This document shows, in pieces, positions 50,892-63,970 of a DNA stretch of 64,000 nucleotides (positions are counted from its first letter, which is position 1; the number at the start of each line of letters is the position of its first letter). The position numbers were made by a program, and so were the translations under genes. Source of the stretch: Alphaproteobacteria bacterium. Lineage in GTDB: Bacteria; Pseudomonadota; Alphaproteobacteria; Micropepsales; Micropepsaceae. The notes under the pieces were generated by a model that saw only the letters and a program-made list of their open reading frames with translations, had not been told where the DNA came from and made no database searches. The stretch is taken from positions 1 through 64,000 of the forward strand of contig WGNU01000002.1 in assembly GCA_016124385.1 (NCBI GenBank). The letters are read 5' to 3'.

Positions 50892-52211
50892 CTAGGATTT
50901 CGGTTTCGCGCGGCCGAAGATCCGGCGCAGCGGGCCGGCGGGTCGCTCGGGCTCCAGGCGCGGCGGCGAGATGACCGCCAACGGCCGCTGACGCTCGATG
51001 ACGCGCGGCGCCTCGGGCGCGGGTGCCGTTGGGCGAGGCGCATCCGCCAGCGCCGGGGCGGCTGCAAAGCCGTGCTGCTTGCCGTTGAGGGGCCGGCCGA
51101 TCATTTCGGCGGTCAAAGGCGGTGCCTCGTTCGCCGAGCCGATTTCCGGCTCGCCCTCGGGCTCTTCCTCGATCAATTCCTCTTGGCCGAGACCTTCGAA
51201 CTCCGCGTCGAAGACATCCGATTCATCGTCTTCGTCGAGGTCGAGGGGCTCACTGTCATCGCCATGGGTGAGGGGCACAGCGGCACCCGCTTCGACGGCC
51301 GCCAGCAGGTCGGCGGCCGATTGCGGATCGCCATGACCGCGCGCGCGAACTGCGTTTGCGCCGACGATCTCCTCCGGCGCGGCCAGCATGTCGATCTCGG
51401 CCGCGGCCGTCTGCGGGGCCGCGCCTCGCTCCCAGGTGCCATCCCAATTGAGCAGCTGGCGGAGCGTCGTCGCGCGGCGAATAAAGCTGCCTTGCGCGGC
51501 GGTGAAGCCGATATCGCGGAGCGCCGAGAAGGTCTCATCGTCCTCCACGCCGACGGCGACGGCCGAGAGGCCGATCGTGCGCGCGGCCTTCAGCTTGGCG
51601 GCGAGCGCGGAGGTGCCAGTCGCCTTCGCCATCTGCGCGAAGCGGATGATGGTCGCGCCGCCGATCTTGATCTCGGAGAAGAGGTCGGGCGGGATCGGGT
51701 GCGGGGTCGGCGCCAGGCTCGCGCCCGTGTCGAGCGCCAGGCGGCAGCCGAGGGCAGCAATCGCCCGCAAATGGCGATCGACCGCACTGCCGGGCTCGGG
51801 CACCGAGGAGGCCGGGATCTCGAGCGTGAGGACGCTCGGCGGCACGTTCTGAAGGCCCGCCAAGGTCTGGATCAATTGCGGCAGGCGCGGGTCCTTCAGG
51901 TCCGACGCGCTCATGTTCAAGGAGACGTGCCAGTCGCGGCCGGCGGCGCGGAAATCGCGAGCGGCCCGGCAGGCGAGCGTCAGGACGAGTTCCGTCAGCT
52001 CGCGCATGCGGCCGCGGCTCTCGACGAAATTGAGGAACAGCCCCGGCGGCATCAGCCCGAAGGTCGGGTGGCGCCAGCGCACGAAGGTTTCGACGCCCAC
52101 GATCCGGCCGCGCGGAATCTCGGCCTTGGGCTGAAAAATCACGAAGAAATGGCCGGCCTCGAAAGCCCGGTCGATATCGCTCGCGTTGAGGCGGAAGCTG
52201 TGATGCAGCAT
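50892..52211 (-). CDS. EAL-domain protein with degenerate active site
   Basis: A 439-residue protein. The N-terminal ~230 residues are an EAL fold: IVGVETFVRWRHPTFG, HVSLNMSASDLKDP, VLTLEIPASSV, and the loop 6 and QGSFIR regions. Key residues are lost: EAL reads ETF, the DDFGTG loop reads LALDTGASLA, and the LKID motif reads IKIGG, so c-di-GMP hydrolysis is unlikely and a binding or structural role more so. The C-terminal ~200 residues are disordered, with an acidic run (PLDLDEDDESDVFDAEFEG, EELIEEEPEGEPEIG) and a basic Pro-rich end. The ATG at 52211 is preferred; a TTG at 52271 is possible. Confidence 0.82.
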   Translation of the reverse strand: MLHHSFRLNASDIDRAFEAGHFFVIFQPKAEIPRGRIVGVETFVRWRHPTFGLMPPGLFLNFVESRGRMRELTELVLTLACRAARDFRAAGRDWHVSLNMSASDLKDPRLPQLIQTLAGLQNVPPSVLTLEIPASSVPEPGSAVDRHLRAIAALGCRLALDTGASLAPTPHPIPPDLFSEIKIGGATIIRFAQMAKATGTSALAAKLKAARTIGLSAVAVGVEDDETFSALRDIGFTAAQGSFIRRATTLRQLLNWDGTWERGAAPQTAAAEIDMLAAPEEIVGANAVRARGHGDPQSAADLLAAVEAGAAVPLTHGDDSEPLDLDEDDESDVFDAEFEGLGQEELIEEEPEGEPEIGSANEAPPLTAEMIGRPLNGKQHGFAAAPALADAPRPTAPAPEAPRVIERQRPLAVISPPRLEPERPAGPLRRIFGRAKPKS

Positions 52212-52366
52212 GCGTCCGTTCCCGTGGGGCGCGAGGCCCCGGCGTCCTACGCTTTCAGAGATAAGGAACAATCGTTAAGAAAGCGGATCGAGAGTTGGCT
52301 TAGGTCTGCTTAATCCGATCGTTCGACTTGTCTCCGAGCGCGTCCCTTCTTCCCGAAAGGTTCCCC

Positions 52367-53170
52367 ATGTCCGATCAACCCCGTGAGAAGGTTGCGCCCG
52401 CGCTCCTGCCCGCCGCCACGATCTTGATGGTCCGAGACGGCCTTAACGGTCTGGAGGTCTTCATGGTGAAGCGGCACCACCAGATCGATTTCGCCTCCGG
52501 CGCGCTGGTCTTCCCGGGAGGAAAACTCGCGGCCGGCGACAGCGATCCAGCGGTGCTTTCCTATTGCGATGGCGCGGACGGGATGGACGCAGGCCTCGTG
52601 CCGTTCGCGGCGGCGGCGATCCGCGAGGCCTTCGAGGAAAGCGGGCTCCTCCTTGCGCGGCGCGCGGGCGAAACGGCGCTGCTCTCGCCCGCCGAGGCAA
52701 GCGCGCTCGCGCCCTTCCGGCCCAAGCTCGACAAGGGCGAGATCGGGCTCGCGGCGTTTCTGAAAGAGCAGGGCCTTCGCCTCGCGCTCGATCAGGTGGC
52801 ACGCTTCGCCCATTGGAAGACGCCCGTCTTCATGCCCAAGCGGTTCGACACGCATTTCTTCATCGCGATGGCGCCGGTCGATCAGATGGCGCGGCACGAT
52901 GGCGGGGAGACGGTCGATTCCACCTGGATCACGCCGCAGGACGCGGTGTCAGATCCGAAGAAATGGACGGTGATCTTCCCGACACGGATGAATCTTGTGA
53001 TGCTGGGGCGTTCCAAAACCGTCGCCGAGGCGATGGCGACGGCACGCGAGACGGTGCCGGTCACGGTCGAGCCGTGGGTGGGCGAGAGCGCGAGCGGCGC
53101 CAAGGTTCTCAAGATCCAGGCGAATGCCGGCTACGGCGATGTCGAGGAGCCGCTGGAGAATATGCGCTAG
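52367..53170 (+). CDS. Nudix hydrolase (NUDT19-like arrangement)
   Basis: A 267-residue protein whose Nudix box is split: GGKLAAGDSD is separated by an insertion of about 20 residues from IREAFEESGLLL, which keeps the REXXEEXG catalytic half. This long, split form resembles NUDT19-like acyl-CoA or CoA diphosphatases, but the substrate is not certain. The ATG at 52367 follows AAAGG. It ends convergently with a small helical protein gene. Confidence 0.85.
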   Translation: MSDQPREKVAPALLPAATILMVRDGLNGLEVFMVKRHHQIDFASGALVFPGGKLAAGDSDPAVLSYCDGADGMDAGLVPFAAAAIREAFEESGLLLARRAGETALLSPAEASALAPFRPKLDKGEIGLAAFLKEQGLRLALDQVARFAHWKTPVFMPKRFDTHFFIAMAPVDQMARHDGGETVDSTWITPQDAVSDPKKWTVIFPTRMNLVMLGRSKTVAEAMATARETVPVTVEPWVGESASGAKVLKIQANAGYGDVEEPLENMR

Positions 53171-53652
53171 GCGGCGGCCGCTTCGGCGACGCGCGCTTCG
53201 AGCGTCTCGACGAGGATATGCGCGAGCCGGTCGTTCGGATTGCGCGTCGTGTCCTTCATGACGGCCCTGATCGCGTCGGTATGCGCGCGCAGCAGCTTGA
53301 TCGCGCCCGCGGGATCGCCAGCGGGATCGAGCGCCGTCCATTGACCGAGCGAAGCGGCGAGCCGCGCGACGAGCGGGAAATCGCTCAAGCGCGCGGCCTT
53401 CGCGAGAGCCGCCGCCGCGGCGCGCAGCGCGCCGCGCTTGTCCGGCGAGGCGGGTGCGTGCTCGACGTCCTTGCCGGCCAGAAGCAGCGCTTCAATCTCA
53501 CGCTCGAGGCCTTGCGCGAGTTCGGTGCGGATTTCAGTGAGCACGGCCGTCGCGCGCGCGAGCGTCGCGCGGTCAAGCCCCATGCCCTTGCCGGCCTTCG
53601 CCTTCAGAACGTTCGGCGGCATGAAGATTTCGGCGGGATGCTCACGGGCCAT
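53167..53652 (-). CDS. Small helical partner of the adjacent response regulator
   Basis: A 161-residue all-alpha protein. The N-terminus IFMPPNVLKAKAGKGMGLDRATLARATAVLTE matches a widespread alphaproteobacterial pattern (PPNxLKxKxG followed by GLD) that I recall next to receiver proteins; no function or name is known to me. There is no HPt histidine motif and no membrane segment. It starts five bases downstream of the response regulator stop on the same strand, so the two are cotranscribed and may interact. Confidence 0.75.
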   Translation of the reverse strand: MAREHPAEIFMPPNVLKAKAGKGMGLDRATLARATAVLTEIRTELAQGLEREIEALLLAGKDVEHAPASPDKRGALRAAAAALAKAARLSDFPLVARLAASLGQWTALDPAGDPAGAIKLLRAHTDAIRAVMKDTTRNPNDRLAHILVETLEARVAEAAAA

Positions 53653-53656
53653 GGGA

Positions 53657-54178
53657 TCAGCCTCCCGTCGCGGTCTTCTTGGCGGGCACCGCGTCGGCGC
53701 GGCGCTCCGGACCCTGATAGGTGTCGCTGCGGCTGCGGCGCCGGTCGGGGCCGAAATAATCCCTCGTGCGGACGAACGGGCGCGGCGATTCGATCAGCGC
53801 CTGAAGGCGACGATAGAGCGGCTCGGGCGAGATGGGCTTCGTCAGCAATTCGTTGACGCCGCCGTCGCGCGCCGCGTTGACGATTTCGCGCGTCGGGGAG
53901 CTGACGAGGAGGAGGATCGGAACGAGCGGGTTAGGGCTTTCCGCCGCGCAGCGCAGGTGGCGCGCAAAGGCGATGCCGCCGCGATCGCCCAGCGTCTGGT
54001 CAAGGATCACGATGTCGGGTGTCGATTCGCGCATCCGCGCGATCGCCTCGGTGCCGCTCGCGGCTTCCGCGATCGCGCGGCAGCCAAAGACGCCCAAGAC
54101 GGATTTGATGAGCCGGCGCACTTGCGGGCTCTCATCGATCACCAAGATGGAGAGACGATCCAACCGATAGGCGGCCAT
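53657..54178 (-). CDS. Single-domain response regulator
   Basis: A 173-residue protein with one receiver domain: acidic pair Asp15/Glu16 in LVIDES, phosphoacceptor Asp60 in DIVILDQTLGD, and the conserved Lys in LLTKPISPEPL. The C-terminal tail (RTRDYFGPDRRRSRSDTYQGPERR) has repeated G-P-[DE]-R-R elements common in alphaproteobacterial stand-alone receivers. No output domain is present, so it probably acts through protein contacts, possibly with the small helical protein encoded downstream. No histidine kinase is in the window. Confidence 0.88.
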   Translation of the reverse strand: MAAYRLDRLSILVIDESPQVRRLIKSVLGVFGCRAIAEAASGTEAIARMRESTPDIVILDQTLGDRGGIAFARHLRCAAESPNPLVPILLLVSSPTREIVNAARDGGVNELLTKPISPEPLYRRLQALIESPRPFVRTRDYFGPDRRRSRSDTYQGPERRADAVPAKKTATGG

Positions 54179-54246
54179 GGGTCTTCGGGGCGAGGCTCGC
54201 CGCGCCGCCTGTCGACGCGACTGCGTTTAGTTTCCGCCCGGTACCC

Positions 54247-55374
54247 TTAAAATTGGATAAAGCGGCGTACGTGCTGGAAAATCAGCGGCGCGAGGACGAC
54301 GACAAGGGTAATGCGCACGATGTGCATCGTCGAGACGAACGCCGTTTCGACCTGCAGCGAAAGCGCGATGACGCTCATTTCCGCGAGGCCGCCGGGCACG
54401 ACCGACAACAGGAACGCCGACCGGTCGATGCCGAGAAGCGGCGCGGCCAGAAACGTCGTCGCGACTCCGATGGCCACCATACCGACACTCGTCAGGCACG
54501 AGAGGCCGACGGCGCGGCGGAAGGTGCGCGGATCGAGCCCGGCAAAGCGCGTGCCAATGGCGGTTCCGACAACGACCTGCGCAACGGCGATGATCTCGTT
54601 GGGTGGCGCGACGTGGCTGACGCCGGAGAGGTGGAGAAGGGCGCTCAGCGTCATCGGGCCAACCAAGGGTCCAGCCGGCAGGCGCAGACGCAGCGCGAGC
54701 GGCAGGCCGATCGCCGCGCAAAGGAAGAGAAGGCCCGTCTCGGTCAGATCAAGGGGGGGCATGTCGGCGGGCGTCGGCGGCATCGCGGGGATGACGATCC
54801 CCTCGACGAAGCGGAAATAGAGCGGGATCAAACTGACAACCAAGAGAATGCGCGTCGCATGGACGAGGCTGATGATGCGGACATCGGCGCCCAGCGACTC
54901 GCCGGCCAGCGCCATCTCGGAGAGGCCGCCGGGCGTCGCCGAGAAATAGGCAGAAACCGGATCGAACCCGCCGAGACGGCGAAAGATGAGGTAGGCAAGG
55001 GCCGTCATGGCGCTCAGCGCGAGTGCGAGCACGAGAAGGCTCGCGCCCCATTCAACGAGCCGGTTGAGCGTCTCGGGACTGAAGGCCGAGCCGAGCATGA
55101 CGCCGAGGATCGCAATCATGCCGAGCCGCAAGGGCTGGGGAACGGCGATACGAACGCCTGCGAGCGCGGCGGCCGTCGTCGCAAGCATCGCGCCGAGCAG
55201 CCAGGCGAGCGGCGCGTTCAGGTAGAAGAAGAGCGCGCCGCCGGCGCTGCCGATCGCGAGCGCCGTGAGGGACGGGCGCGTGCGGGCCCACAGGTTTGCG
55301 GCCGTCCAGGCGGGAGGCGCGGGATCGGGGCCGCGCGATGGGGCGGTTACCTCGCGCGAGGTTTCCTGCGTCAC
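54247..55374 (-). CDS. AbrB-family membrane protein
   Basis: A 375-residue membrane protein with about ten hydrophobic segments in two similar halves, each with the family hallmark: [19 protein letters not shown] and [16 protein letters not shown]. This matches the AbrB (PF05145) family, formerly annotated as ammonia monooxygenase-like, with unknown transport substrate. It starts with a GTG at 55374 inside the nadK stop (GTGA), so it is translated after nadK. Confidence 0.87.
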   Translation of the reverse strand: MTQETSREVTAPSRGPDPAPPAWTAANLWARTRPSLTALAIGSAGGALFFYLNAPLAWLLGAMLATTAAALAGVRIAVPQPLRLGMIAILGVMLGSAFSPETLNRLVEWGASLLVLALALSAMTALAYLIFRRLGGFDPVSAYFSATPGGLSEMALAGESLGADVRIISLVHATRILLVVSLIPLYFRFVEGIVIPAMPPTPADMPPLDLTETGLLFLCAAIGLPLALRLRLPAGPLVGPMTLSALLHLSGVSHVAPPNEIIAVAQVVVGTAIGTRFAGLDPRTFRRAVGLSCLTSVGMVAIGVATTFLAAPLLGIDRSAFLLSVVPGGLAEMSVIALSLQVETAFVSTMHIVRITLVVVLAPLIFQHVRRFIQF

Positions 55375-56150
55375 GGCAGGAATTGCTCGTTCAGGATGCG
55401 CTCGTTGAGGTTCCGGCCCGCATCGAAGAGCAGCGTGATCGAAATGTTGCGGTCCTCCGCGACATCGACGGCGGTGACGTTGCGGATTTCGGTGTGATCG
55501 GCGACGGCACTGACCGGGCGCTTCACCGCCTCGAGGATTTCAAAGCGCACCTGCGCGCTGTGCGGCAGGAGCGCGCCCCGCCAGCGCCGCGGCCGGAAGG
55601 CGCTGATCGAGGTGAGCGCCAGAAGCATCGAATCGATCGGCAGGATCGGTCCGTGGGCGGAGAGGTTATAGGCGGTGGAGCCGGCGGGCGTCGAGACGAG
55701 CACGCCGTCGCAGATGAGCTCTTCCAGGCGGATCTTGCCGTCGACCAGGATGCGGATCTTGGCGGCCTGGCGCGTCTCGCGCAGCAGCGAGACCTCGTTC
55801 ACCGCGATCGCGGCAGCGGTCTCGCCCTCCTGGGTGACCGCGACCATCTTCAAGGGGTGGATCACGGCCGCCTCGGCCGTCGCCAGCCGCTCCGGCAAAT
55901 CTTCCTCGGCGTAGTCGTTCATGAGGAAGCCGACCGAGCCCAGATTCATCCCGAAGATGGGGCAGCCGTCGCGCAAGTGATCATGCACGGTCTGGAGGAT
56001 GAAGCCGTCGCCGCCCAGGGCGACGATCGCGTCGGCCTCGTGCGAGGGCGCATCGCCGTAGCGTTTGGCCAGGCGATCGCGTGCGCGGCGCGCCTCGTCG
56101 GTGAGGCTCGCGGTGAAGGCGATCTTGGAAATGGGCCGGAGAAGCGACAT
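55371..56150 (-). CDS. nadK: NAD kinase
   Basis: A 259-residue ATP-NAD kinase that makes NADP. The GGDG motif ([11 protein letters not shown], 46-49), [10 protein letters not shown] and [18 protein letters not shown] are characteristic. It is shorter than E. coli NadK by about 35 residues at the N-terminus, usual for alphaproteobacterial forms. The ATG at 56150 is clear. It is not under a visible NadQ-type operator and is coupled to the AbrB-type gene. Confidence 0.95.
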   Translation of the reverse strand: MSLLRPISKIAFTASLTDEARRARDRLAKRYGDAPSHEADAIVALGGDGFILQTVHDHLRDGCPIFGMNLGSVGFLMNDYAEEDLPERLATAEAAVIHPLKMVAVTQEGETAAAIAVNEVSLLRETRQAAKIRILVDGKIRLEELICDGVLVSTPAGSTAYNLSAHGPILPIDSMLLALTSISAFRPRRWRGALLPHSAQVRFEILEAVKRPVSAVADHTEIRNVTAVDVAEDRNISITLLFDAGRNLNERILNEQFLP

Positions 56151-56229
56151 GGGCTCGCGCGGTCGGAAACGGTGAATCGACCTTATCGCGCGCGCTTGCG
56201 CCCGCGCCAGCCCTCGATGCGCGGGATGC

Positions 56230-57219
56230 TTAGCCGCCCGTCACGGACATGTGGCGCGCGACGGCCGGCCGGGGGCGGGCGCGCTCGATGACGAAATCAT
56301 GGCCCTTGGGCTTGCGGGCGATCGCCTCGTCGATCGCGGCGGAGAGAAGCTCATCGCCGTCGCTCGCCCGCATCGGCGTGCGCAGATCGGCCCGGTCGTC
56401 CTGGCCGAGGCACATGAAGAGCTCGCCCTTGCACGTCACGCGGACGCGATTGCAACTCTCGCAGAAATTATGGGTGAGCGGCGTAATGAAGCCGAGGCGG
56501 CCGCCCGTTTCCTTCACATCGACATAGCGGGCCGGGCCACCCGTGCGCCAGGGGCTGTCGATCAGCGTCCAGCGCGCCTCAAGGCGTTCGCGAACGCGCG
56601 AGAGCGGGAGATATTGATCCGCGCGCGCGACGTCGATCTCGCCCATCGGCATCGTCTCGATGAGCGTCAGATCCATGCCGCGTCCATGCGCCCAGGCGAG
56701 AAGCTCGGGGATCTCGTCCTCGTTGATGCCAGCGAGCGCGACCGCGTTGATCTTGACGGCGAGCCCCGCCGCCTGCGCCGCGTCGATGCCGGCGAGCACC
56801 TTCTCCAGCTTGCCCCAGCGTGTGACGGCGGCGAATTTCTCAGGGTCGAGCGTGTCGAGCGAAACGTTGATGCGGCGAACGCCGCAGGCGGCGAGTTCGC
56901 TGGCGAAGCGCGAAAGCTGCGAGCCGTTCGTCGTCAGCGTCAGTTCGTCGAGCGCGCCCGTTTCCAGATGCCGGCTCAATCCTCGGATCAGTTTCATCAC
57001 GTCGCGGCGGACGAGCGGCTCGCCCCCCGTCAGGCGCAATTTGTTCACGCCCTTCGCGATGAAGGCCGAACAGAGGCGGTCCAGCTCCTCGAGGCTCAGG
57101 ATCTCGGCCTTGGGCAGGAACGCCATGTCCTCGGCCATGCAATAGACGCAGCGGAAATCGCAACGATCCGTCACCGAGACGCGCAAATAGGTGATGTGGC
57201 GGCCAAAAGGGTCGAGCAT
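56230..57219 (-). CDS. moaA: GTP 3',8-cyclase (molybdenum cofactor synthesis)
   Basis: A 329-residue radical SAM enzyme, the first step of molybdopterin synthesis. The SAM cluster is CDFRCVYC (Cys20, Cys24, Cys27). The second cluster is in [19 protein letters not shown]. The required C-terminal double glycine is present (MSVTGG). The ATG at 57219 matches relatives ([18 protein letters not shown]). A molybdenum hydroxylase subunit gene lies about 4 kb away. Confidence 0.95.
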   Translation of the reverse strand: MLDPFGRHITYLRVSVTDRCDFRCVYCMAEDMAFLPKAEILSLEELDRLCSAFIAKGVNKLRLTGGEPLVRRDVMKLIRGLSRHLETGALDELTLTTNGSQLSRFASELAACGVRRINVSLDTLDPEKFAAVTRWGKLEKVLAGIDAAQAAGLAVKINAVALAGINEDEIPELLAWAHGRGMDLTLIETMPMGEIDVARADQYLPLSRVRERLEARWTLIDSPWRTGGPARYVDVKETGGRLGFITPLTHNFCESCNRVRVTCKGELFMCLGQDDRADLRTPMRASDGDELLSAAIDEAIARKPKGHDFVIERARPRPAVARHMSVTGG

Positions 57220-57282
57220 GGGCGGACCCTACCAGGGCCCGCGCGTCAATGCATCCGCCGGCCGATCACGCCCGCTTGAGGG

Positions 57283-58350
57283 TCAGCCGGCCGCCGCTTG
57301 GACCTTGGCCAGCGCCTCGTCCGCCGCGAGCGTTGAAAAGACGTGATCGCACTTGGCCTTTTCGTCCGCGCTGAGAAGGAGCGGCAGGTCCGCGTGCATC
57401 CGCGTGTGCTGAAAGACCGTCATGAAGACGCTGCGGTCGATGCCGAGCGCCCGGCAGATCAGAGCCAGAAAATACGCGCCTTTGCTGTAGATCAGGTCCC
57501 GTACCTTGTCCGGCGCGATGTCGAGCCGCGTGGCGAGCCCGGCCTCGAAGAGGTCGATCTGGCCCTGCTTCAGGGAGCGCAGCAGAAAGCCAGCGGTCAG
57601 GTCGCCGCCATGCGCGAGTTTTGCGACCAGCTTTGCATGGGCGGAGGCCGCGCCGTCAGGCGGTGTCGCACTCGCGGCGAGGTCGGCCGACAGGGCCTGC
57701 GTATCGACGTCGAAATGCTGGACGATGAACGCCTTCAGGCTGTCTGCGACTTCGCCATAGAGCCGCGCGGCGATTTCCTTCGGAAGGCCTGGGCGCGTCA
57801 GGAGCGCCGACTGCAGGTCCTCGTCGTCGTCGAGGCGCAGCGCGATCGCGTCGAGCGTTGCATGGGCGATCTTTGCGTTCGCGTTGCGCAGGAGAATCTG
57901 GATCACCGCGTTGTCGGTCGATTCCGCGAGTGCCTGGGAGAGCCGTTCAGTGACATCGGGGCGCGCGGCGACGAGGCGCTGATGGAGCGTCGTCGCGGTG
58001 CGCACGACGTCGATCAAGTCTTGTTCTGTCAGAACCGACGAGCGCGCGAGAACGAGGCTTGCGACGTCAATCTTGTCGTTCGCCAGCATCGCGATCAGCG
58101 CGTGGGGGGCGTCGTCGCGCTGGGCGAGGCGGCTGGCGAGCGCGATGCGCACATCCGTCTCAACGACGTCGATGAGGCGGCGCATGATCTGGCGCAGCAA
58201 TTTATGCTCGCTCGAGGTCTCCGCGAGCTCGTTCCGCTCGAAGAGATTGGCGATCGCGACAAATAGCGTGCGACGCGATTCCGTCGAATCGTCGCGCGCC
58301 AACTCCAGGAGGGGCGTGATTCCGCCCTCGATGACCGCCGCATTCTGCAT
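57283..58350 (-). CDS. DUF2336 domain protein (second copy)
   Basis: A 355-residue helical protein of the same DUF2336 type as the product of 17381-18559. Shared features are repeating helical pairs such as RIALASRLAQRDDAPHALIAMLANDKIDVASLVLARS and the PGLPKEIAARLYGEVADSLKAFIVQHFDV block, comparable to the VGIAERLVTLVSDRLRVHILTHHAV block of the first copy. No catalytic motif is seen. Upstream (58406-58420) is a near-perfect CtrA-type box. It may form an operon with moaA downstream (63-bp gap), but their functions seem unrelated. Confidence 0.83.
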   Translation of the reverse strand: MQNAAVIEGGITPLLELARDDSTESRRTLFVAIANLFERNELAETSSEHKLLRQIMRRLIDVVETDVRIALASRLAQRDDAPHALIAMLANDKIDVASLVLARSSVLTEQDLIDVVRTATTLHQRLVAARPDVTERLSQALAESTDNAVIQILLRNANAKIAHATLDAIALRLDDDEDLQSALLTRPGLPKEIAARLYGEVADSLKAFIVQHFDVDTQALSADLAASATPPDGAASAHAKLVAKLAHGGDLTAGFLLRSLKQGQIDLFEAGLATRLDIAPDKVRDLIYSKGAYFLALICRALGIDRSVFMTVFQHTRMHADLPLLLSADEKAKCDHVFSTLAADEALAKVQAAAG

Positions 58351-58405
58351 GGCGTCGCCCGATATCCTTCAATCCGATCCGGCGGTCACACTATGGGAAG
58401 GATCG

Positions 58406-58420
58406 CTAAGAGGTCTTTAA
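58406..58420 (-). promoter_or_regulatory. CtrA-like box with one mismatch
   Basis: Read on the minus strand: TTAA, seven bases (AGACCTC), TTAG. The spacing is exact and only the last base deviates from TTAA-N7-TTAA. It is 56 bp upstream of the second DUF2336 gene. The first DUF2336 gene has a perfect box. Confidence 0.5.
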
Positions 58421-58446
58421 CTCGACCTTTCAAATGCTTCATAATT

Positions 58447-58461
58447 GCCTGAATTTCAGGC
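58447..58461. promoter_or_regulatory. Palindrome upstream of glpK
   Basis: GCCTGAA-T-TTCAGGC, perfect 7-bp arms around one base, 55 bp upstream of the glycerol kinase start. It could be an operator of a glycerol regulator; the regulator is not in the window. Confidence 0.4.
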
Positions 58462-58515
58462 GCCCCGCGGCCCGGCGCCGCCGCAGCGGGAGGGGGCCGG
58501 CACGGACACGACCCC

Positions 58516-60030
<1,515 letters not shown>

Positions 60031-60105
60031 CTCACCCGCCTCTCGCGCCGCACTCTTCCCGTACGCTATTCCATAAAGCCAAAAACACCCCCGGAGGCTT
60101 CAACG

Positions 60106-60885
60106 ATGCTGAACCCGGTTGATGACATTCAGGTTCCCAGCCTCAAAGGCAAAGTGAGCCCGGAGGAATGGGAGCAGCGGGTCAACCTCGCGGCCACCTA
60201 TCGGCTCGTCCACCATTACGGGTGGGACGACATGATCTTCACGCATATCTCGGCGCGCGTGCCTGGGCCCGAGCATCACTTCCTCATCAACCCCTATGGC
60301 CTCATGTTCGACGAGATTTCGGCGTCGAACCTCGTCAAGATCGATCTCGAGGGCAAGAAGCTGCAGGAGACGCCTTTTCCGGTGAACCCGGCGGGCTTCA
60401 CGATCCATTCGGCCGTGCACGCGAACCGGGACGATGCGCATTGCGTCATCCATCTCCATTCGACGGACGGCGTCGCGGTCTCCGCGCAGGCTGACGGACT
60501 CCTGCCGCTCGACCAGCACGCGATGCTGATCTGCGAAGATCTCGCGTATCACGACTATGAGGGCGTTGCGCTCGATCTCGATGAGCGCGAGCGGCTGGTC
60601 CACGACATCGGCACGAAGAACCTGATGCTGCTGCGCAATCACGGAACGCTGACAGTCGGCAAGACCTGCGCGGATGCGTTCCTGCGCATGTATTATCTGG
60701 AGCGCGCCTGCTCGATGCAGGTTCGTGCTCTCGCGGGCGGCGCCAAGATCTACATGACGAACCAGGGCGTTGCCGAGAAGACCGCAGGACAGGGCGGTTC
60801 GGCCTTCGAGGGCACGATCGGCAATCTCGCCTGGCCCGGGCTCTTGCGCATGCTGGACCGCAAGGATTCCAGCTATCGCCACTGA
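60106..60885 (+). CDS. Class II aldolase/adducin family protein
   Basis: A 259-residue metal-dependent protein of the fuculose-phosphate aldolase fold. Visible elements are an N-terminal HYGWDDMIFTHISARVPG, IHSAVHANRDDAHCVIHLHSTDGVAVSA (the His pair that binds zinc) and LMLLRNHGTLTVG. Members cleave sugar phosphates or act as decarboxylases or dehydratases; the role here is unknown. The ATG at 60106 follows CGGAGG. It lies between glpK and the molybdenum hydroxylase gene. Confidence 0.88.
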   Translation: MLNPVDDIQVPSLKGKVSPEEWEQRVNLAATYRLVHHYGWDDMIFTHISARVPGPEHHFLINPYGLMFDEISASNLVKIDLEGKKLQETPFPVNPAGFTIHSAVHANRDDAHCVIHLHSTDGVAVSAQADGLLPLDQHAMLICEDLAYHDYEGVALDLDERERLVHDIGTKNLMLLRNHGTLTVGKTCADAFLRMYYLERACSMQVRALAGGAKIYMTNQGVAEKTAGQGGSAFEGTIGNLAWPGLLRMLDRKDSSYRH

Positions 60886-60958
60886 ATTGTGTGCCGAAGA
60901 ATGCCACGCGCTCCGATCGCTCGAGCGCGGCCGATGAGTCATTGAACGAGGTCAGGTC

Positions 60959-63292
<2,334 letters not shown>

Positions 63293-63331
63293 GCATTAGC
63301 GTGTGTTTGACGCGTTGACAGGCACGCCGAA

Positions 63332-63346
63332 CTGACAAAAAATCAG
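63332..63346. promoter_or_regulatory. 15-bp motif CTGAC-A6-TCAG (shared with 44014-44028)
   Basis: The identical 15-mer seen upstream of the secreted protein gene lies 15 bp upstream of the tetR start here and downstream of a TTGACA -35-like hexamer (63315-63320). This placement would let the TetR protein autoregulate, which also makes the other copy a candidate target. Confidence 0.5.
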
Positions 63347-63361
63347 CGTCAGGGAGGCGTC

Positions 63362-63970
63362 TTGCTCAACGATCCGACAACCAGTTCTCCGGCCGCGAGC
63401 CGGCGACGCAGTGACAGCCGCCGCAAGCTGCTCAATGCCGCGCGGACGCTTTTCGTCGAGCGCGGTTTCCATGACACGCGCCCGCAGGACATCGCAAAGG
63501 CGGCGGGCCTCGGGCACGGGACGTTCTATCTCCACTTCGCCGACAAGGGCGCGTGTTTCCTTGCCTTCGCCGAGGAGGCGCGGGCGGAATTGCGCGCGCT
63601 CGTCACGAAGCGCGTCGAGGGCGTGACGAGTTTCGAAGCCTTCATCTCGGTGATGCTGAACACGATCTATGATTATGCGACGGATCACCCGGGGGTTCTC
63701 GCGACGATCATGTCGGACGACACGGTGATCGCTGCGGGCGGCGAGGCGTCGCAGACGCTGTTCGAGACCTGGGGGCGCGACTGGGCGGAATTGCTGGCGG
63801 CGGGCACGGCGAACGGCACGATCGTGTCAGGCTTTCACCCGGCCGTCATTTGCGCGGCGATCGTGGGGCTGCTGCATCACGGCAGCATCGCCGGCCACGA
63901 TGCGGGCGTCTCGCGTGCGTTGATCGTCGACAATCTCACGCGCTTCATCGTGCGGGCACTCTCGCCCTGA
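63362..63970 (+). CDS. TetR family transcriptional regulator
   Basis: A 202-residue regulator with an N-terminal helix-turn-helix (RRKLLNAARTLFVERGFHDTRPQDIAKAAGLGHGTFYLHFADKGA) and a helical C-terminal domain. The start is a TTG at 63362 preceded by GGGAGG at good spacing. The CTGAC-A6-TCAG motif upstream may be its operator. It lies 69 bp after the molybdenum hydroxylase gene on the same strand and may control it or itself. The window ends shortly after its stop. Confidence 0.88.
   Translation: MLNDPTTSSPAASRRRSDSRRKLLNAARTLFVERGFHDTRPQDIAKAAGLGHGTFYLHFADKGACFLAFAEEARAELRALVTKRVEGVTSFEAFISVMLNTIYDYATDHPGVLATIMSDDTVIAAGGEASQTLFETWGRDWAELLAAGTANGTIVSGFHPAVICAAIVGLLHHGSIAGHDAGVSRALIVDNLTRFIVRALSP

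Noticed and set aside
49190-51067. 625-residue open frame on the minus strand
   Set aside because: Shadow of the GH17-GT2 gene; low-complexity Arg/Glu composition.
52296-52316. CtrA-like box near the EAL gene (TTAG...TTAA)
   Set aside because: The half-sites are six bases apart, not seven, so it does not fit the consensus.
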